Shown: positions 1 to 6,945 of the stretch, piece by piece
Position numbering within the stretch: the first letter of the stretch is position 1
Layout of the letters: the number at the start of each line of letters is the position of its first letter
Position numbers and translations under genes: made by a program
The notes under the pieces: generated by a model
Seen by the model: the letters and a program-made list of their open reading frames with translations, nothing else
Database searches by the model: none
What the model was told of the DNA's origin: nothing
Assembly: GCA_016287035.1 (NCBI GenBank)
Contig: JAEEVI010000124.1
Coordinates: 1 to 20,068 of the forward strand
Reading direction: 5' to 3'
DNA length: 20,068 nt
Origin: Bacillota bacterium
GTDB lineage: Bacteria > Bacillota > Clostridia > Peptostreptococcales > Anaerovoracaceae

Positions 1-2
1 AC

Positions 3-917
3 ACCCACCTTCAGCGCGCGCAGCCGGTGCTCTTCTCGCACCAGCTCATGGCGTACGTGATGATGCTCGACAGGGACCTCGGCCGCCTCGGCGACGCCGT
101 AAAGCGCATGAACGTGAGCCCGATCGGGAGCTGCGCGCTCGCGGGGACCACGTTCGACACCGACAGGTCGTTCGAGGCCGGAGAGCTCGGCTTCGACAGC
201 GTATGCCTCAACAGCATCGACGGCGTGTCGGACAGGGATTTCTGCCTCGAGCTCCTCAGCTGCATGTCGATACTGATGATGCACCTGAGCAGGCTCAGCG
301 AGGAGCTGATCCTCTGGACGAGCTGGGAATTCAGGTTCGTCGAGCTGTCGGACGCTTTTACCACGGGATCGTCGATCATGCCGCAGAAGAAGAACTCCGA
401 CATGGCGGAGCTCATCCGCGGCAAGACCGGAAGGGTCTACGGGGACCTCATGGGAACGCTCACGATGCTCAAGGGCCTTCCCCTCGCGTACGACAAGGAT
501 ATGCAGGAGGACAAGGAGTCGATATTCGACGCCTGCGACAACGTGAAGATGTGCCTCAAGGTAATGGCCCCGATGATCGCCTCTATGACGGTAAACAGCA
601 AGGCGATGCTCACCGCCGCGCAGAAGGGCTTCATAAACGCCACGGATCTTGCGGACTACCTCACGAAGAAGGGCATGCCCTTCCGGACGGCATACAAGCT
701 CTGCGGTCAGCTAGTCGCCAGATGCATCGAAAAGGACTGCGTGCTCGAAACGCTGCCCCTCGAAGAATATAAAGCGCTCAGCGATATGTTCGAAGGCGAT
801 CTTTATGATAATATAGAACTGTCTGTATGCGTGGCAAAGCGGATCTCCGAGGGAGGCACCTCCAGAGCCTCCGTGGAGAAGCAGATCGCCGCTGCGCGCG
901 CCGCGCTCGGAATATAA
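3..917 (+). CDS. argH: Argininosuccinate lyase, 3' part (5' end outside window)
   Basis: This enzyme splits argininosuccinate into arginine and fumarate, the last step of arginine synthesis, in the cytoplasm. The reading frame is open from base 3 and encodes THLQRAQPV, the family motif whose His is a catalytic residue. The internal GTG at 27 is therefore a codon and not the start. The fumarase/aspartase signature GSSIMPQKKN lies near visible residue 131 and carries the catalytic Ser loop. About 304 residues are visible; the family is usually about 460, so roughly the first third is missing at the window edge. The C-terminal helical domain looks complete and ends in a TAA stop. The binding-protein gene follows after 41 bases with no visible terminator, so co-transcription is possible. 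Identification is secure from the motifs. Confidence 0.96.
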   Translation, partial: THLQRAQPVLFSHQLMAYVMMLDRDLGRLGDAVKRMNVSPIGSCALAGTTFDTDRSFEAGELGFDSVCLNSIDGVSDRDFCLELLSCMSILMMHLSRLSEELILWTSWEFRFVELSDAFTTGSSIMPQKKNSDMAELIRGKTGRVYGDLMGTLTMLKGLPLAYDKDMQEDKESIFDACDNVKMCLKVMAPMIASMTVNSKAMLTAAQKGFINATDLADYLTKKGMPFRTAYKLCGQLVARCIEKDCVLETLPLEEYKALSDMFEGDLYDNIELSVCVAKRISEGGTSRASVEKQIAAARAALGI

Positions 918-958
918 CGTCAGCAATTAAAGCAACATAAAAGAAAAGAGGAAACGAA

Positions 959-1732
959 ATGAAAAAGACTATCGCGATACTGCTCGCACTCGCAATGATC
1001 CTCGCGCTCTGCGCGTGCGGATCGGGCTCTTCGAGCTCAGCAAAGAAGACTCTCACCATAGCTACCAGCCCGGACTTCCCGCCGTTCGAGAATCTCAGCG
1101 GAGACGGCAGCGTATACGGCATAGAGATCGACATCATGAACAAGATCTGCGAAGAGCTCGGATGGGAGCTCAAGATCGAGCAGATGGACTTCGATTCCGT
1201 GCTTGCAGGCGTTCAGGCCGGTAAGTTCGACGCCGGCGTTTCCGGCATCACCGTTACCGAGGGCCGTCAGAAGAACGCTCTGTTCACCGATCCGTACTGC
1301 CTCGCCGCTCAGGCTATCGTGGTAACGGCTGACAGCCCGATCAAGGGCAAGGCCGACCTCGACGGCAAGAAGGTATCCGTGCAGACCGCTACGACAGCCG
1401 AGGAATTCTGCATGGCCGCAGGCTATGACGTAAGCTCCTTCGCCGCGAACAGCGACGCCCAGGCGGCGCTCACGACCGGCAAGGTCGACGCGTGGGTCAT
1501 CGACGACCTCACCGCGGCCGAGATGGTAAAGGTCTATAACGAAGCCAACCCCGGCGCTCTCGTCATCCTCGACGAGCCGATGACGACCGAGCCCTACGCG
1601 TTCGCGTTCAACCTCAAGGACACCGACACCGTAGCCAAGGTCAACGAAGTGCTCAAGAAGCTCATCTCCGACGGAACGATCGCCGCGATCTTCGAGGCGA
1701 ACGAAGCCCCCTACACCTCTCCGCTCAAGTAA
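959..1732 (+). CDS. Amino-acid ABC transporter substrate-binding lipoprotein (family 3)
   Basis: This is the extracellular receptor of a polar amino-acid importer, 257 residues long. Residues 1-20 form a lipoprotein signal peptide with lipobox LCAC, so Cys20 should be lipidated and anchored to the outer face of the membrane. A Ser/Gly-rich linker follows. The mature part has the SBP_bac_3 pattern: DFPPFENL at about 39-46, YGIEIDIM at 53-60, then AGVSGITVTEGR. Arg103 in that motif normally binds the substrate alpha-carboxylate, and Asp182/Asp183 in WVIDDLTA are the likely amino-group ligands. The start has a GAGGA ribosome binding site 6 bases upstream. The permease follows at 1804 after a strong hairpin. 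The substrate is not decided by sequence; neighbouring argH and carB hint at arginine or a related amino acid. Confidence 0.93.
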   Translation: MKKTIAILLALAMILALCACGSGSSSSAKKTLTIATSPDFPPFENLSGDGSVYGIEIDIMNKICEELGWELKIEQMDFDSVLAGVQAGKFDAGVSGITVTEGRQKNALFTDPYCLAAQAIVVTADSPIKGKADLDGKKVSVQTATTAEEFCMAAGYDVSSFAANSDAQAALTTGKVDAWVIDDLTAAEMVKVYNEANPGALVILDEPMTTEPYAFAFNLKDTDTVAKVNEVLKKLISDGTIAAIFEANEAPYTSPLK

Positions 1733-1740
1733 GCGAACAG

Positions 1741-1767
1741 CCCGCGCCGGGGATCTCCCGGCGCGGG
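1741..1767 (+). promoter_or_regulatory. Intercistronic hairpin between binding protein and permease
   Basis: A perfect 11-bp stem, CCCGCGCCGGG with CCCGGCGCGGG, closes a 5-base GATCT loop. It begins 8 bases after the binding-protein stop codon. The bases after it (ATACCTTTATAAC) are not a clean T tract. It may therefore act as a partial terminator or as a block to 3' exonucleases, raising binding-protein mRNA above permease mRNA as is known for other ABC importers. The hairpin is seen directly; its role is inferred. Confidence 0.7.
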
Positions 1768-1803
1768 ATACCTTTATAACTTCCGGCCGACAAGGAGCCA
1801 TAT

Positions 1804-2490
1804 ATGAGCGCATGGTTTGCAAAACTGTACGAAACATTCATTGAAACAGAGTATTACACCATGATGCTGCGCGGTCTGCGCAACACCATAGTGATAACGC
1901 TCGGCGCGCTGGCGATCGGCGTCATCATAGGCGCGATCATAGCCGTCATAAAGTATTTCGCCGAAGACGTAAAAGCGCTGAAGCCGCTGCAGTTCATCTG
2001 CGACCTGTACCTTACTGTCATCAGAGGGGTCCCGGTCGTGGTCCTGCTGCTCGTATTTTTTTATATAATACTTGTATCCGCTGACGGTATAACCGTCGCG
2101 ATAATCACGTTCGGCATCAATTCGGGCGCGTACATGGCCGAGCTCATCAGGAGCGGCCTCAACGCCGTCGATTCCGGACAGATGGAGGCAGGCAGGAGCC
2201 TCGGCCTCACAAAGCTCAGCACGATGCGGTATATAATCCTTCCGCAGGCTGTAAGATACATCCTCCCCGCCATCGGCAACGAGTTCATAGCGCTGCTCAA
2301 GGAGACCTCCGTCGCGGGCTACGTCGCGGTCGTCGACCTCACAAGGGCGGGAAACCTCGTGCGCAACAACACGTTCGATTCGGTAAACGCTCTTCTCGTA
2401 GTAGCGCTGACGTATCTCGCGATGGTGCTGCTGCTCACAAGGGCGTTGTCTAAATTTGAAAGGAGCCTCTCGAAGAAGATGGACCGCTGA
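1804..2490 (+). CDS. Amino-acid ABC transporter permease (HisM/GlnP type)
   Basis: This is the membrane channel subunit of a polar amino-acid importer, 228 residues, in the cytoplasmic membrane. About five hydrophobic segments are visible, roughly at residues 27-50, 70-92, 95-115, 150-170 and 193-212. The EAA loop that contacts the ATPase is clear: MEAGRSLGL at about 127-135 followed by PQAVRYILPAIGNEF. RGVPVVVLL at about 74-82 is typical of the HisM/GlnP family. An AAGGAG ribosome binding site lies 7 bases before the ATG. The gene stands between the binding protein and carB, only 27 bases from carB. Its presumed ATPase partner is encoded on the opposite strand beyond carB. Such permeases usually act as homodimers or paired with a paralogue; no second permease is present here. 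Confidence 0.93.
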   Translation: MSAWFAKLYETFIETEYYTMMLRGLRNTIVITLGALAIGVIIGAIIAVIKYFAEDVKALKPLQFICDLYLTVIRGVPVVVLLLVFFYIILVSADGITVAIITFGINSGAYMAELIRSGLNAVDSGQMEAGRSLGLTKLSTMRYIILPQAVRYILPAIGNEFIALLKETSVAGYVAVVDLTRAGNLVRNNTFDSVNALLVVALTYLAMVLLLTRALSKFERSLSKKMDR

Positions 2491-2517
2491 CGGCCTCTCG
2501 CGGGAGTTTATAAAAAT

Positions 2518-5500
2518 ATGAAGAACAAAGACATCAAAAAAGTACTCGTTATAGGTTCCGGTCCGATCGTCATCGGACAGGCAGCGGAGTTCGACTACGC
2601 GGGAACGCAGGCTTGCCGCATCCTCAAGCAGGAGGGCATCGACGCCGTGCTCGTCAACTCGAACCCGGCCACCATCATGACGGACAACTCGCAGGCGAGC
2701 GAGATCTATCTGGAGCCGCTCACGCTCACGACCATCGAAAGGATAATCGAGAAGGAAAAGCCCGACGCGCTGCTCGCCGGACTCGGAGGCCAGACCGGCC
2801 TCACGATGGCGATGGAGCTCGACAAGAACGGCTTCCTCGCGTCGCACGGCGTGAGGCTGCTCGGCACCAACGTCGACGCGATCAACCGCGCCGAAGACAG
2901 ACAGCTGTTCAAGGACGCGATGGAGAAGATCGGCGTTCCCACGATAGCGTCGGAGACCGTCAATACCCTCGAGGACGCGCTGGCCGTCGGAAAGAAGATC
3001 GGATATCCGGTCATAATCCGTCCGGCGTTCACGCTCGGCGGCGGCGGCGGCGGAGTAGCCTACAGCGAAGAGGAGATGAAGACCGCGGCGAGGACCGGTC
3101 TCGACACATCCCCGATATCCCAGATACTCGTCGAAAAGTATATCGTCGGCTGGGAGGAGATCGAGTTCGAGATGATGCGCGACAGCTCCGGCAAGTGCAT
3201 CTGCGTGTGCAGCATGGAGAACATCGACCCCGTCGGCGTACACACCGGCGACAGCGTCGTAGTGGCCCCTGCCCTCACGCTTCCCAAGGACGCGCTCGAC
3301 ATGCTCATCAAGGCTTCGGCCGACATCGTCACGGAGCTCGAGATCCAGGGCGGCTGCAACTGCCAGTTCGCGTACGAGCCCAACACCGGCGAGTACTACG
3401 TCATCGAGGTAAACCCGAGAGTCTCCAGGTCCTCCGCCCTCGCGAGCAAGGCCACCGGCTATCCGATCGCGAAGGTCACCACGATGATCGCGCTCGGCTA
3501 TCTGCTCGAGGAGATAAAGTTCGATCCGTCGGCCAAGGGAAGCGCCTGCTTCGAGCCCGACGTAAACTACATAGTACTGAAGATGCCGCGCTGGCCCTTC
3601 GACAAGTTCACGAACACCTCGAGAAAGCTCGGAACGCAGATGAAGGCTACCGGCGAGGTCATGGCCATCGGTGCGACCGTGGAGGAGGCTCTCATGAAGG
3701 CCGTCCGCGGCGCGGAGATCGGAATGGACAGCCTCAACAGGAAGTCCACCAGCGGAAAGCCTCTGGACGTGCGCCTCAAGAGGGTCAACGACCTGCGCTT
3801 CTACACGATATTCGAGGCCCTCAAGTCCGGAGTATCCGTAGACGAGATCGCCAAGGTCACGATGATCAACAAGTTCTTCATCGAGAAGATCAAGATCCTC
3901 GCCGATTTCGAGGAAAGGATCGCCGGCAGGGCAATAAACAAGGAAGAGTACCTCGAGGGCAAGAAGCTCGGCTACAGCGACAACGCGCTCGCGAAGATAT
4001 CCGGCAATCCCGTGCCGATGCACCTCAACGCGAGATATAAGCTCGTCGACACCTGCGCCGGAGCTTTCGGCAACACTCCGTACTTCTATTCGTACTACGA
4101 CGAGAGCCAGCTCACCGGCGGCGCGCAGGACGAGATCCCCGACAGCGGCAAGAAGCGCATACTCGTTCTCGGCTCCGGCCCGATCCGCATCGGACAGGGC
4201 ATCGAGTTCGACTACAGCTCCGTAAAGTGCGTCCAGGTCCTCAAGGATCTCGGATACGAAGTCATAATCATAAACAACAACCCGGAGACCGTCTCCACGG
4301 ACTACGACACGGCCGACAGGCTCTATTTCGAGCCCGTCACCGCCGAGGACGTGATGAGCATCATCGCTTTAGAGAAGCCGATAGGCGTCGTGGTCGCGTT
4401 CGGAGGACAGACGGCGGTCAAGCTGTCGCAGTACCTCGACGCTCACGGCGTGACGATCCTCGGCACCTCCGCCGAAGGCATCGACATGGCCGAAGACCGC
4501 GGCCGCTTCGACGCGTTCCTTGAGAGCATCGACATGAGAAGGCCCAAGGCCGTCACGGTAAAGACCCTCGAGGAAGCCCTCGTGGCAGCCGAAGCGCTCG
4601 GATATCCCGTGCTGCTGCGCCCGTCCTACGTGATAGGCGGTCAGGGCATGAGCATCGTCCGTTCCGCTGACGACGTAAAGAACTACATGACGGCTATCCT
4701 CTCCGGAGGAATCGAGAACGCCGTGCTGGTCGACAAGTACATGCCCGGCACCGAGCTCGAGGTCGACTGCATATCCGACGGCAGCAAGGTGCTGATCCCA
4801 GGAATAATGCAGCACATAGAGCGCGCGGGAGTCCACTCCGGCGACTCCATCGCGGTATACCCGCCCTACAGCCTCTCCCCCGAGATGATCAAGAAGGTCT
4901 GCAAGGCCTCCGAAAAGCTCGCTCTGGGCCTCGGCACGAAGGGCATCGTAAACATACAGTATCTCATCTTCGACAACGAGCTGTACGTCATAGAGGTCAA
5001 CCCCAGGGCGTCCAGAACGGTGCCCTACATCAGCAAGGTCACCGGCGTTCCGATGATAGAGCTCGCCTCGAGGATAATGCTCGGCGAGACGCTCGACGAC
5101 ATGGGCTGGAGCGCGGGACTTCACCCGAGCGCTCCGTGCTACGCCGTAAAGGTGCCCGTATTCTCGTTCGAGAAGATAACGGACGCCAACAGCATAATGG
5201 GTCCCGAGATGAAGTCCACCGGCGAGGTGCTCGGCATAGGCCGCACCAGGACGGAGGCTCTCTACAAGGGTCTGACGGCTTCCGGCATCGACGTCCACGC
5301 TCCCGGAGAAAGAGGAAGCAAGGGCGTTCTCATCTCGGTCGAGGACTACGACTACAGGGACGCGATAGCGCTGGCCGAGCGCTTCACCGATCTGGGCATA
5401 AGGCTCTACGCGACGCCCGACACCGCCAAGGCCATAAGGGCCCGCGGGATGGACGTCACGACCGCCCGCAACATCGGCGACAGCACCGACATCTACGATC

Positions 5501-5706
5501 TGATCAACAGCGGCACGGTCAACTACATCGTCTACACGGGCAACGTCGACGACATAAGCGTGGGCGACTTCCGCGCCCTCAACAGGCGCGCGATCCAGCT
5601 GCGCATACCGTGCATGACCTCGATCGACACCGCGATGGCCCTCACGGACATCATCGCCGCGCGCTACGACCAGACGAACACACATCTCGTCAACATCAAC
5701 GAGTAG
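2518..5706 (+). CDS. carB: Carbamoyl-phosphate synthase large subunit
   Basis: CarB makes carbamoyl phosphate from bicarbonate, ammonia supplied by the CarA glutaminase, and two ATP, for arginine and pyrimidine synthesis. The protein has 1062 residues, the usual full length. It shows the duplicated architecture: the first half begins VLVIGSGPIVIGQAAEFDYAG and contains the glycine-rich GGGGGGV loop, ENIDPVGVHTGDS and EVNPRVSRSS; the second half begins at about residue 545 with VLGSGPIRIGQGIEFDYSS and contains HIERAGVHSGDS and EVNPRASRTVP. The last 120 or so residues form the MGS-like allosteric domain. carA is not in the window, so the small subunit must be elsewhere. A GGGAG ribosome binding site lies 11 bases before the ATG. 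The gene is only 27 bases after the permease and ends at a convergent terminator. Confidence 0.98.
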   Translation: MKNKDIKKVLVIGSGPIVIGQAAEFDYAGTQACRILKQEGIDAVLVNSNPATIMTDNSQASEIYLEPLTLTTIERIIEKEKPDALLAGLGGQTGLTMAMELDKNGFLASHGVRLLGTNVDAINRAEDRQLFKDAMEKIGVPTIASETVNTLEDALAVGKKIGYPVIIRPAFTLGGGGGGVAYSEEEMKTAARTGLDTSPISQILVEKYIVGWEEIEFEMMRDSSGKCICVCSMENIDPVGVHTGDSVVVAPALTLPKDALDMLIKASADIVTELEIQGGCNCQFAYEPNTGEYYVIEVNPRVSRSSALASKATGYPIAKVTTMIALGYLLEEIKFDPSAKGSACFEPDVNYIVLKMPRWPFDKFTNTSRKLGTQMKATGEVMAIGATVEEALMKAVRGAEIGMDSLNRKSTSGKPLDVRLKRVNDLRFYTIFEALKSGVSVDEIAKVTMINKFFIEKIKILADFEERIAGRAINKEEYLEGKKLGYSDNALAKISGNPVPMHLNARYKLVDTCAGAFGNTPYFYSYYDESQLTGGAQDEIPDSGKKRILVLGSGPIRIGQGIEFDYSSVKCVQVLKDLGYEVIIINNNPETVSTDYDTADRLYFEPVTAEDVMSIIALEKPIGVVVAFGGQTAVKLSQYLDAHGVTILGTSAEGIDMAEDRGRFDAFLESIDMRRPKAVTVKTLEEALVAAEALGYPVLLRPSYVIGGQGMSIVRSADDVKNYMTAILSGGIENAVLVDKYMPGTELEVDCISDGSKVLIPGIMQHIERAGVHSGDSIAVYPPYSLSPEMIKKVCKASEKLALGLGTKGIVNIQYLIFDNELYVIEVNPRASRTVPYISKVTGVPMIELASRIMLGETLDDMGWSAGLHPSAPCYAVKVPVFSFEKITDANSIMGPEMKSTGEVLGIGRTRTEALYKGLTASGIDVHAPGERGSKGVLISVEDYDYRDAIALAERFTDLGIRLYATPDTAKAIRARGMDVTTARNIGDSTDIYDLINSGTVNYIVYTGNVDDISVGDFRALNRRAIQLRIPCMTSIDTAMALTDIIAARYDQTNTHLVNINE

Positions 5707-5728
5707 CGAAGACCTGCGAAAGCGCGAA

Positions 5729-5757
5729 AAAAGCGGACCGCCATGCGGTCCGCTTTT
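5729..5757. terminator. Bidirectional terminator between carB and the ATPase gene
   Basis: A perfect 13-bp stem, AAAAGCGGACCGC with GCGGTCCGCTTTT, has a 3-base CAT loop. Each arm gives a run of four Ts on its own 3' side, and the left side has six As (5727-5732), so it can end transcription of carB on the plus strand and of the ATPase gene on the minus strand. Confidence 0.9.
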
Positions 5758-5774
5758 GAATTGCGCCTAATATC

Positions 5775-6542
5775 CTACAGGACCTTCGACAGGAAGTCCT
5801 TGAGCCTGTCGTTCTGCGGATGGTTGAATATGTCGTCGGGAGTGCCCTCCTCGACGAGCTTTCCCTCGTCCATGAAAAGGACGCGGTTCCCGACCTCGCG
5901 CGCGAAGCCCATCTCGTGAGTGACAACGACCATCGTCATTCCCTGCTTGGCGAGCTCCTTCATAACGTCGAGGACTTCGCCGACCATCTCGGGATCGAGC
6001 GCCGAGGTCGGCTCGTCGAACAGCATCACGTCCGGCTCCATCATGAGCGCGCGGACGATCGCGATCCTCTGCTTCTGGCCGCCGGAGAGCTGGCTCGGGA
6101 ACGAATTCTCCCTGTCGCCCATCCCGACTCTCGCCAGCAGCGTCCTCGCCTTCGCCTCGGCCTCCTCCTTAGTCATCTTCCTGAGCCTGACCGGAGCGAG
6201 CGTCATGTTGTCTATTATGCTCTTGTGCGGGAAAAGGTTGAAATGCTGGAAGACCATGCCCATCTTCTGCCGGTGCATGTCCAGATCCATCCTGACCATC
6301 TTTCCGTTCTCGTCGGGCGCCTTGCTCTTCGTTATGTCGACGCCCTCGAAGATTATCTCCCCGCTCGTGGGGACCTCGAGCATGTTGAGGCTGCGCAGGA
6401 ACGTCGATTTTCCGGAGCCCGAAGGCCCGATGACGACCATGACGTCGCCCTTGTTTATGTCGGCGCTTATCCCGTCGAGCGCCTTGATCGCGCCGTTTTT
6501 ATAATACTTTTTGAGATCTCTTACCTGAATGAGTGTATCCAT
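5775..6542 (-). CDS. Amino-acid ABC transporter ATP-binding protein (GlnQ/ArtM type)
   Basis: This is the cytoplasmic ATPase that powers a polar amino-acid importer, 255 residues, the normal length. Walker A is GPSGSGKST at 39-47, the Q-loop Gln is residue 99 in VFQHFNLFPH, the ABC signature LSGGQKQR is at 152-159, Walker B VMLFDEP is at 172-178 and the switch His is 209 in VVVTHE. HFNLFPH and DEPTSALDPE are typical of the HisP/GlnQ subfamily. The permease and binding protein it probably serves are on the other strand on the far side of carB, so the transporter is split into two transcription units. A GGAAGGA ribosome binding site lies about 11 bases upstream, and a good promoter of its own precedes it. 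Pairing with that permease is inferred from family and proximity. Confidence 0.95.
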   Translation of the reverse strand: MDTLIQVRDLKKYYKNGAIKALDGISADINKGDVMVVIGPSGSGKSTFLRSLNMLEVPTSGEIIFEGVDITKSKAPDENGKMVRMDLDMHRQKMGMVFQHFNLFPHKSIIDNMTLAPVRLRKMTKEEAEAKARTLLARVGMGDRENSFPSQLSGGQKQRIAIVRALMMEPDVMLFDEPTSALDPEMVGEVLDVMKELAKQGMTMVVVTHEMGFAREVGNRVLFMDEGKLVEEGTPDDIFNHPQNDRLKDFLSKVL

Positions 6543-6598
6543 ATCCTGATACGTCCTTCCGAAAAGGCATGCGGCTTGCCGCGCGAACGTTATATTTT

Positions 6599-6627
6599 AA
6601 TATACTATTTTCGGGCGGCCTTTGCAA
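6599..6627 (-). promoter_or_regulatory. Promoter of the ABC ATPase gene
   Basis: On the minus strand TTGCAA (6627-6622, 4 of 6 matches to the -35 consensus) is followed after exactly 17 bases by TATATT (6604-6599, 5 of 6 matches to the -10). The expected start of transcription is near 6592, about 50 bases before the ATG. Confidence 0.65.
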
Positions 6628-6700
6628 GCGGCCGCCGGCATGGCAGCAGCGGCGCGGACGGTGAACGGCCCGGGCGCCGATATCGCTCAGCCGGGCGAAC

Positions 6701-6739
6701 TGAAAAAAGAAGCCCGGAAAGGCCTTGGCCTTTCCGGGC
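6701..6739 (-). terminator. Terminator of the feo operon
   Basis: A perfect 13-bp stem, GCCCGGAAAGGCC with GGCCTTTCCGGGC, has a 2-base TT centre at 6712-6739. On the minus strand it is followed by TTCTTTTTTC. It lies just after the last gene of the iron-uptake operon. Confidence 0.9.
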
Positions 6740-6744
6740 GCGAT

Positions 6745-6936
6745 TTATTTTTCGCGCAGGTCCTTCGCGTCAGGCAGATGCGCTCCGGAGCACAATCCGC
6801 AGCTTCCGCAGTTTCCTCCGCACGATGACTTGCCATCCTTCCTGTCGCGTATCATCTTTCGCACTATCAGCGCGACGATCGCGACCAAAACGGCCGTTAC
6901 TATTATGTTTGCGGCGTTGGAAGCTAACCAGTCCAT
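6745..6936 (-). CDS. FeoB-associated Cys-rich membrane protein
   Basis: This is a 63-residue protein with one N-terminal membrane helix at about residues 8-26, then a basic stretch RKMIRDRKDGK, and then a cysteine cluster SCGGNCGSCGLCSG near residues 38-51. This pattern is that of the small FeoB-associated family found next to feoB in many Bacillota. Its function is not established; the cysteines could bind iron or another metal on the cytoplasmic side, with the basic residues after the helix favouring that orientation. The gene begins 9 bases after the feoB stop codon, with an AGTAGGTG ribosome binding site that overlaps the intergenic gap, so it is the last gene of the operon and is followed directly by the terminator. 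Confidence 0.88.
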   Translation of the reverse strand: MDWLASNAANIIVTAVLVAIVALIVRKMIRDRKDGKSSCGGNCGSCGLCSGAHLPDAKDLREK

Positions 6937-6945
6937 TCAATGCAC

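Noticed and set aside
1774..4023. A 749-codon open frame on the minus strand under the permease and carB
   Set aside because: Its protein is low-complexity and rich in Arg, Asp, Leu and Val with no domain. It is the antisense shadow of carB in GC-rich DNA.
6543..6744. A hidden short gene between the ATPase and feo operon
   Set aside because: The 200 bases hold a promoter and a terminator; the short open frames there lack ribosome binding sites and look like GC-rich chance frames.
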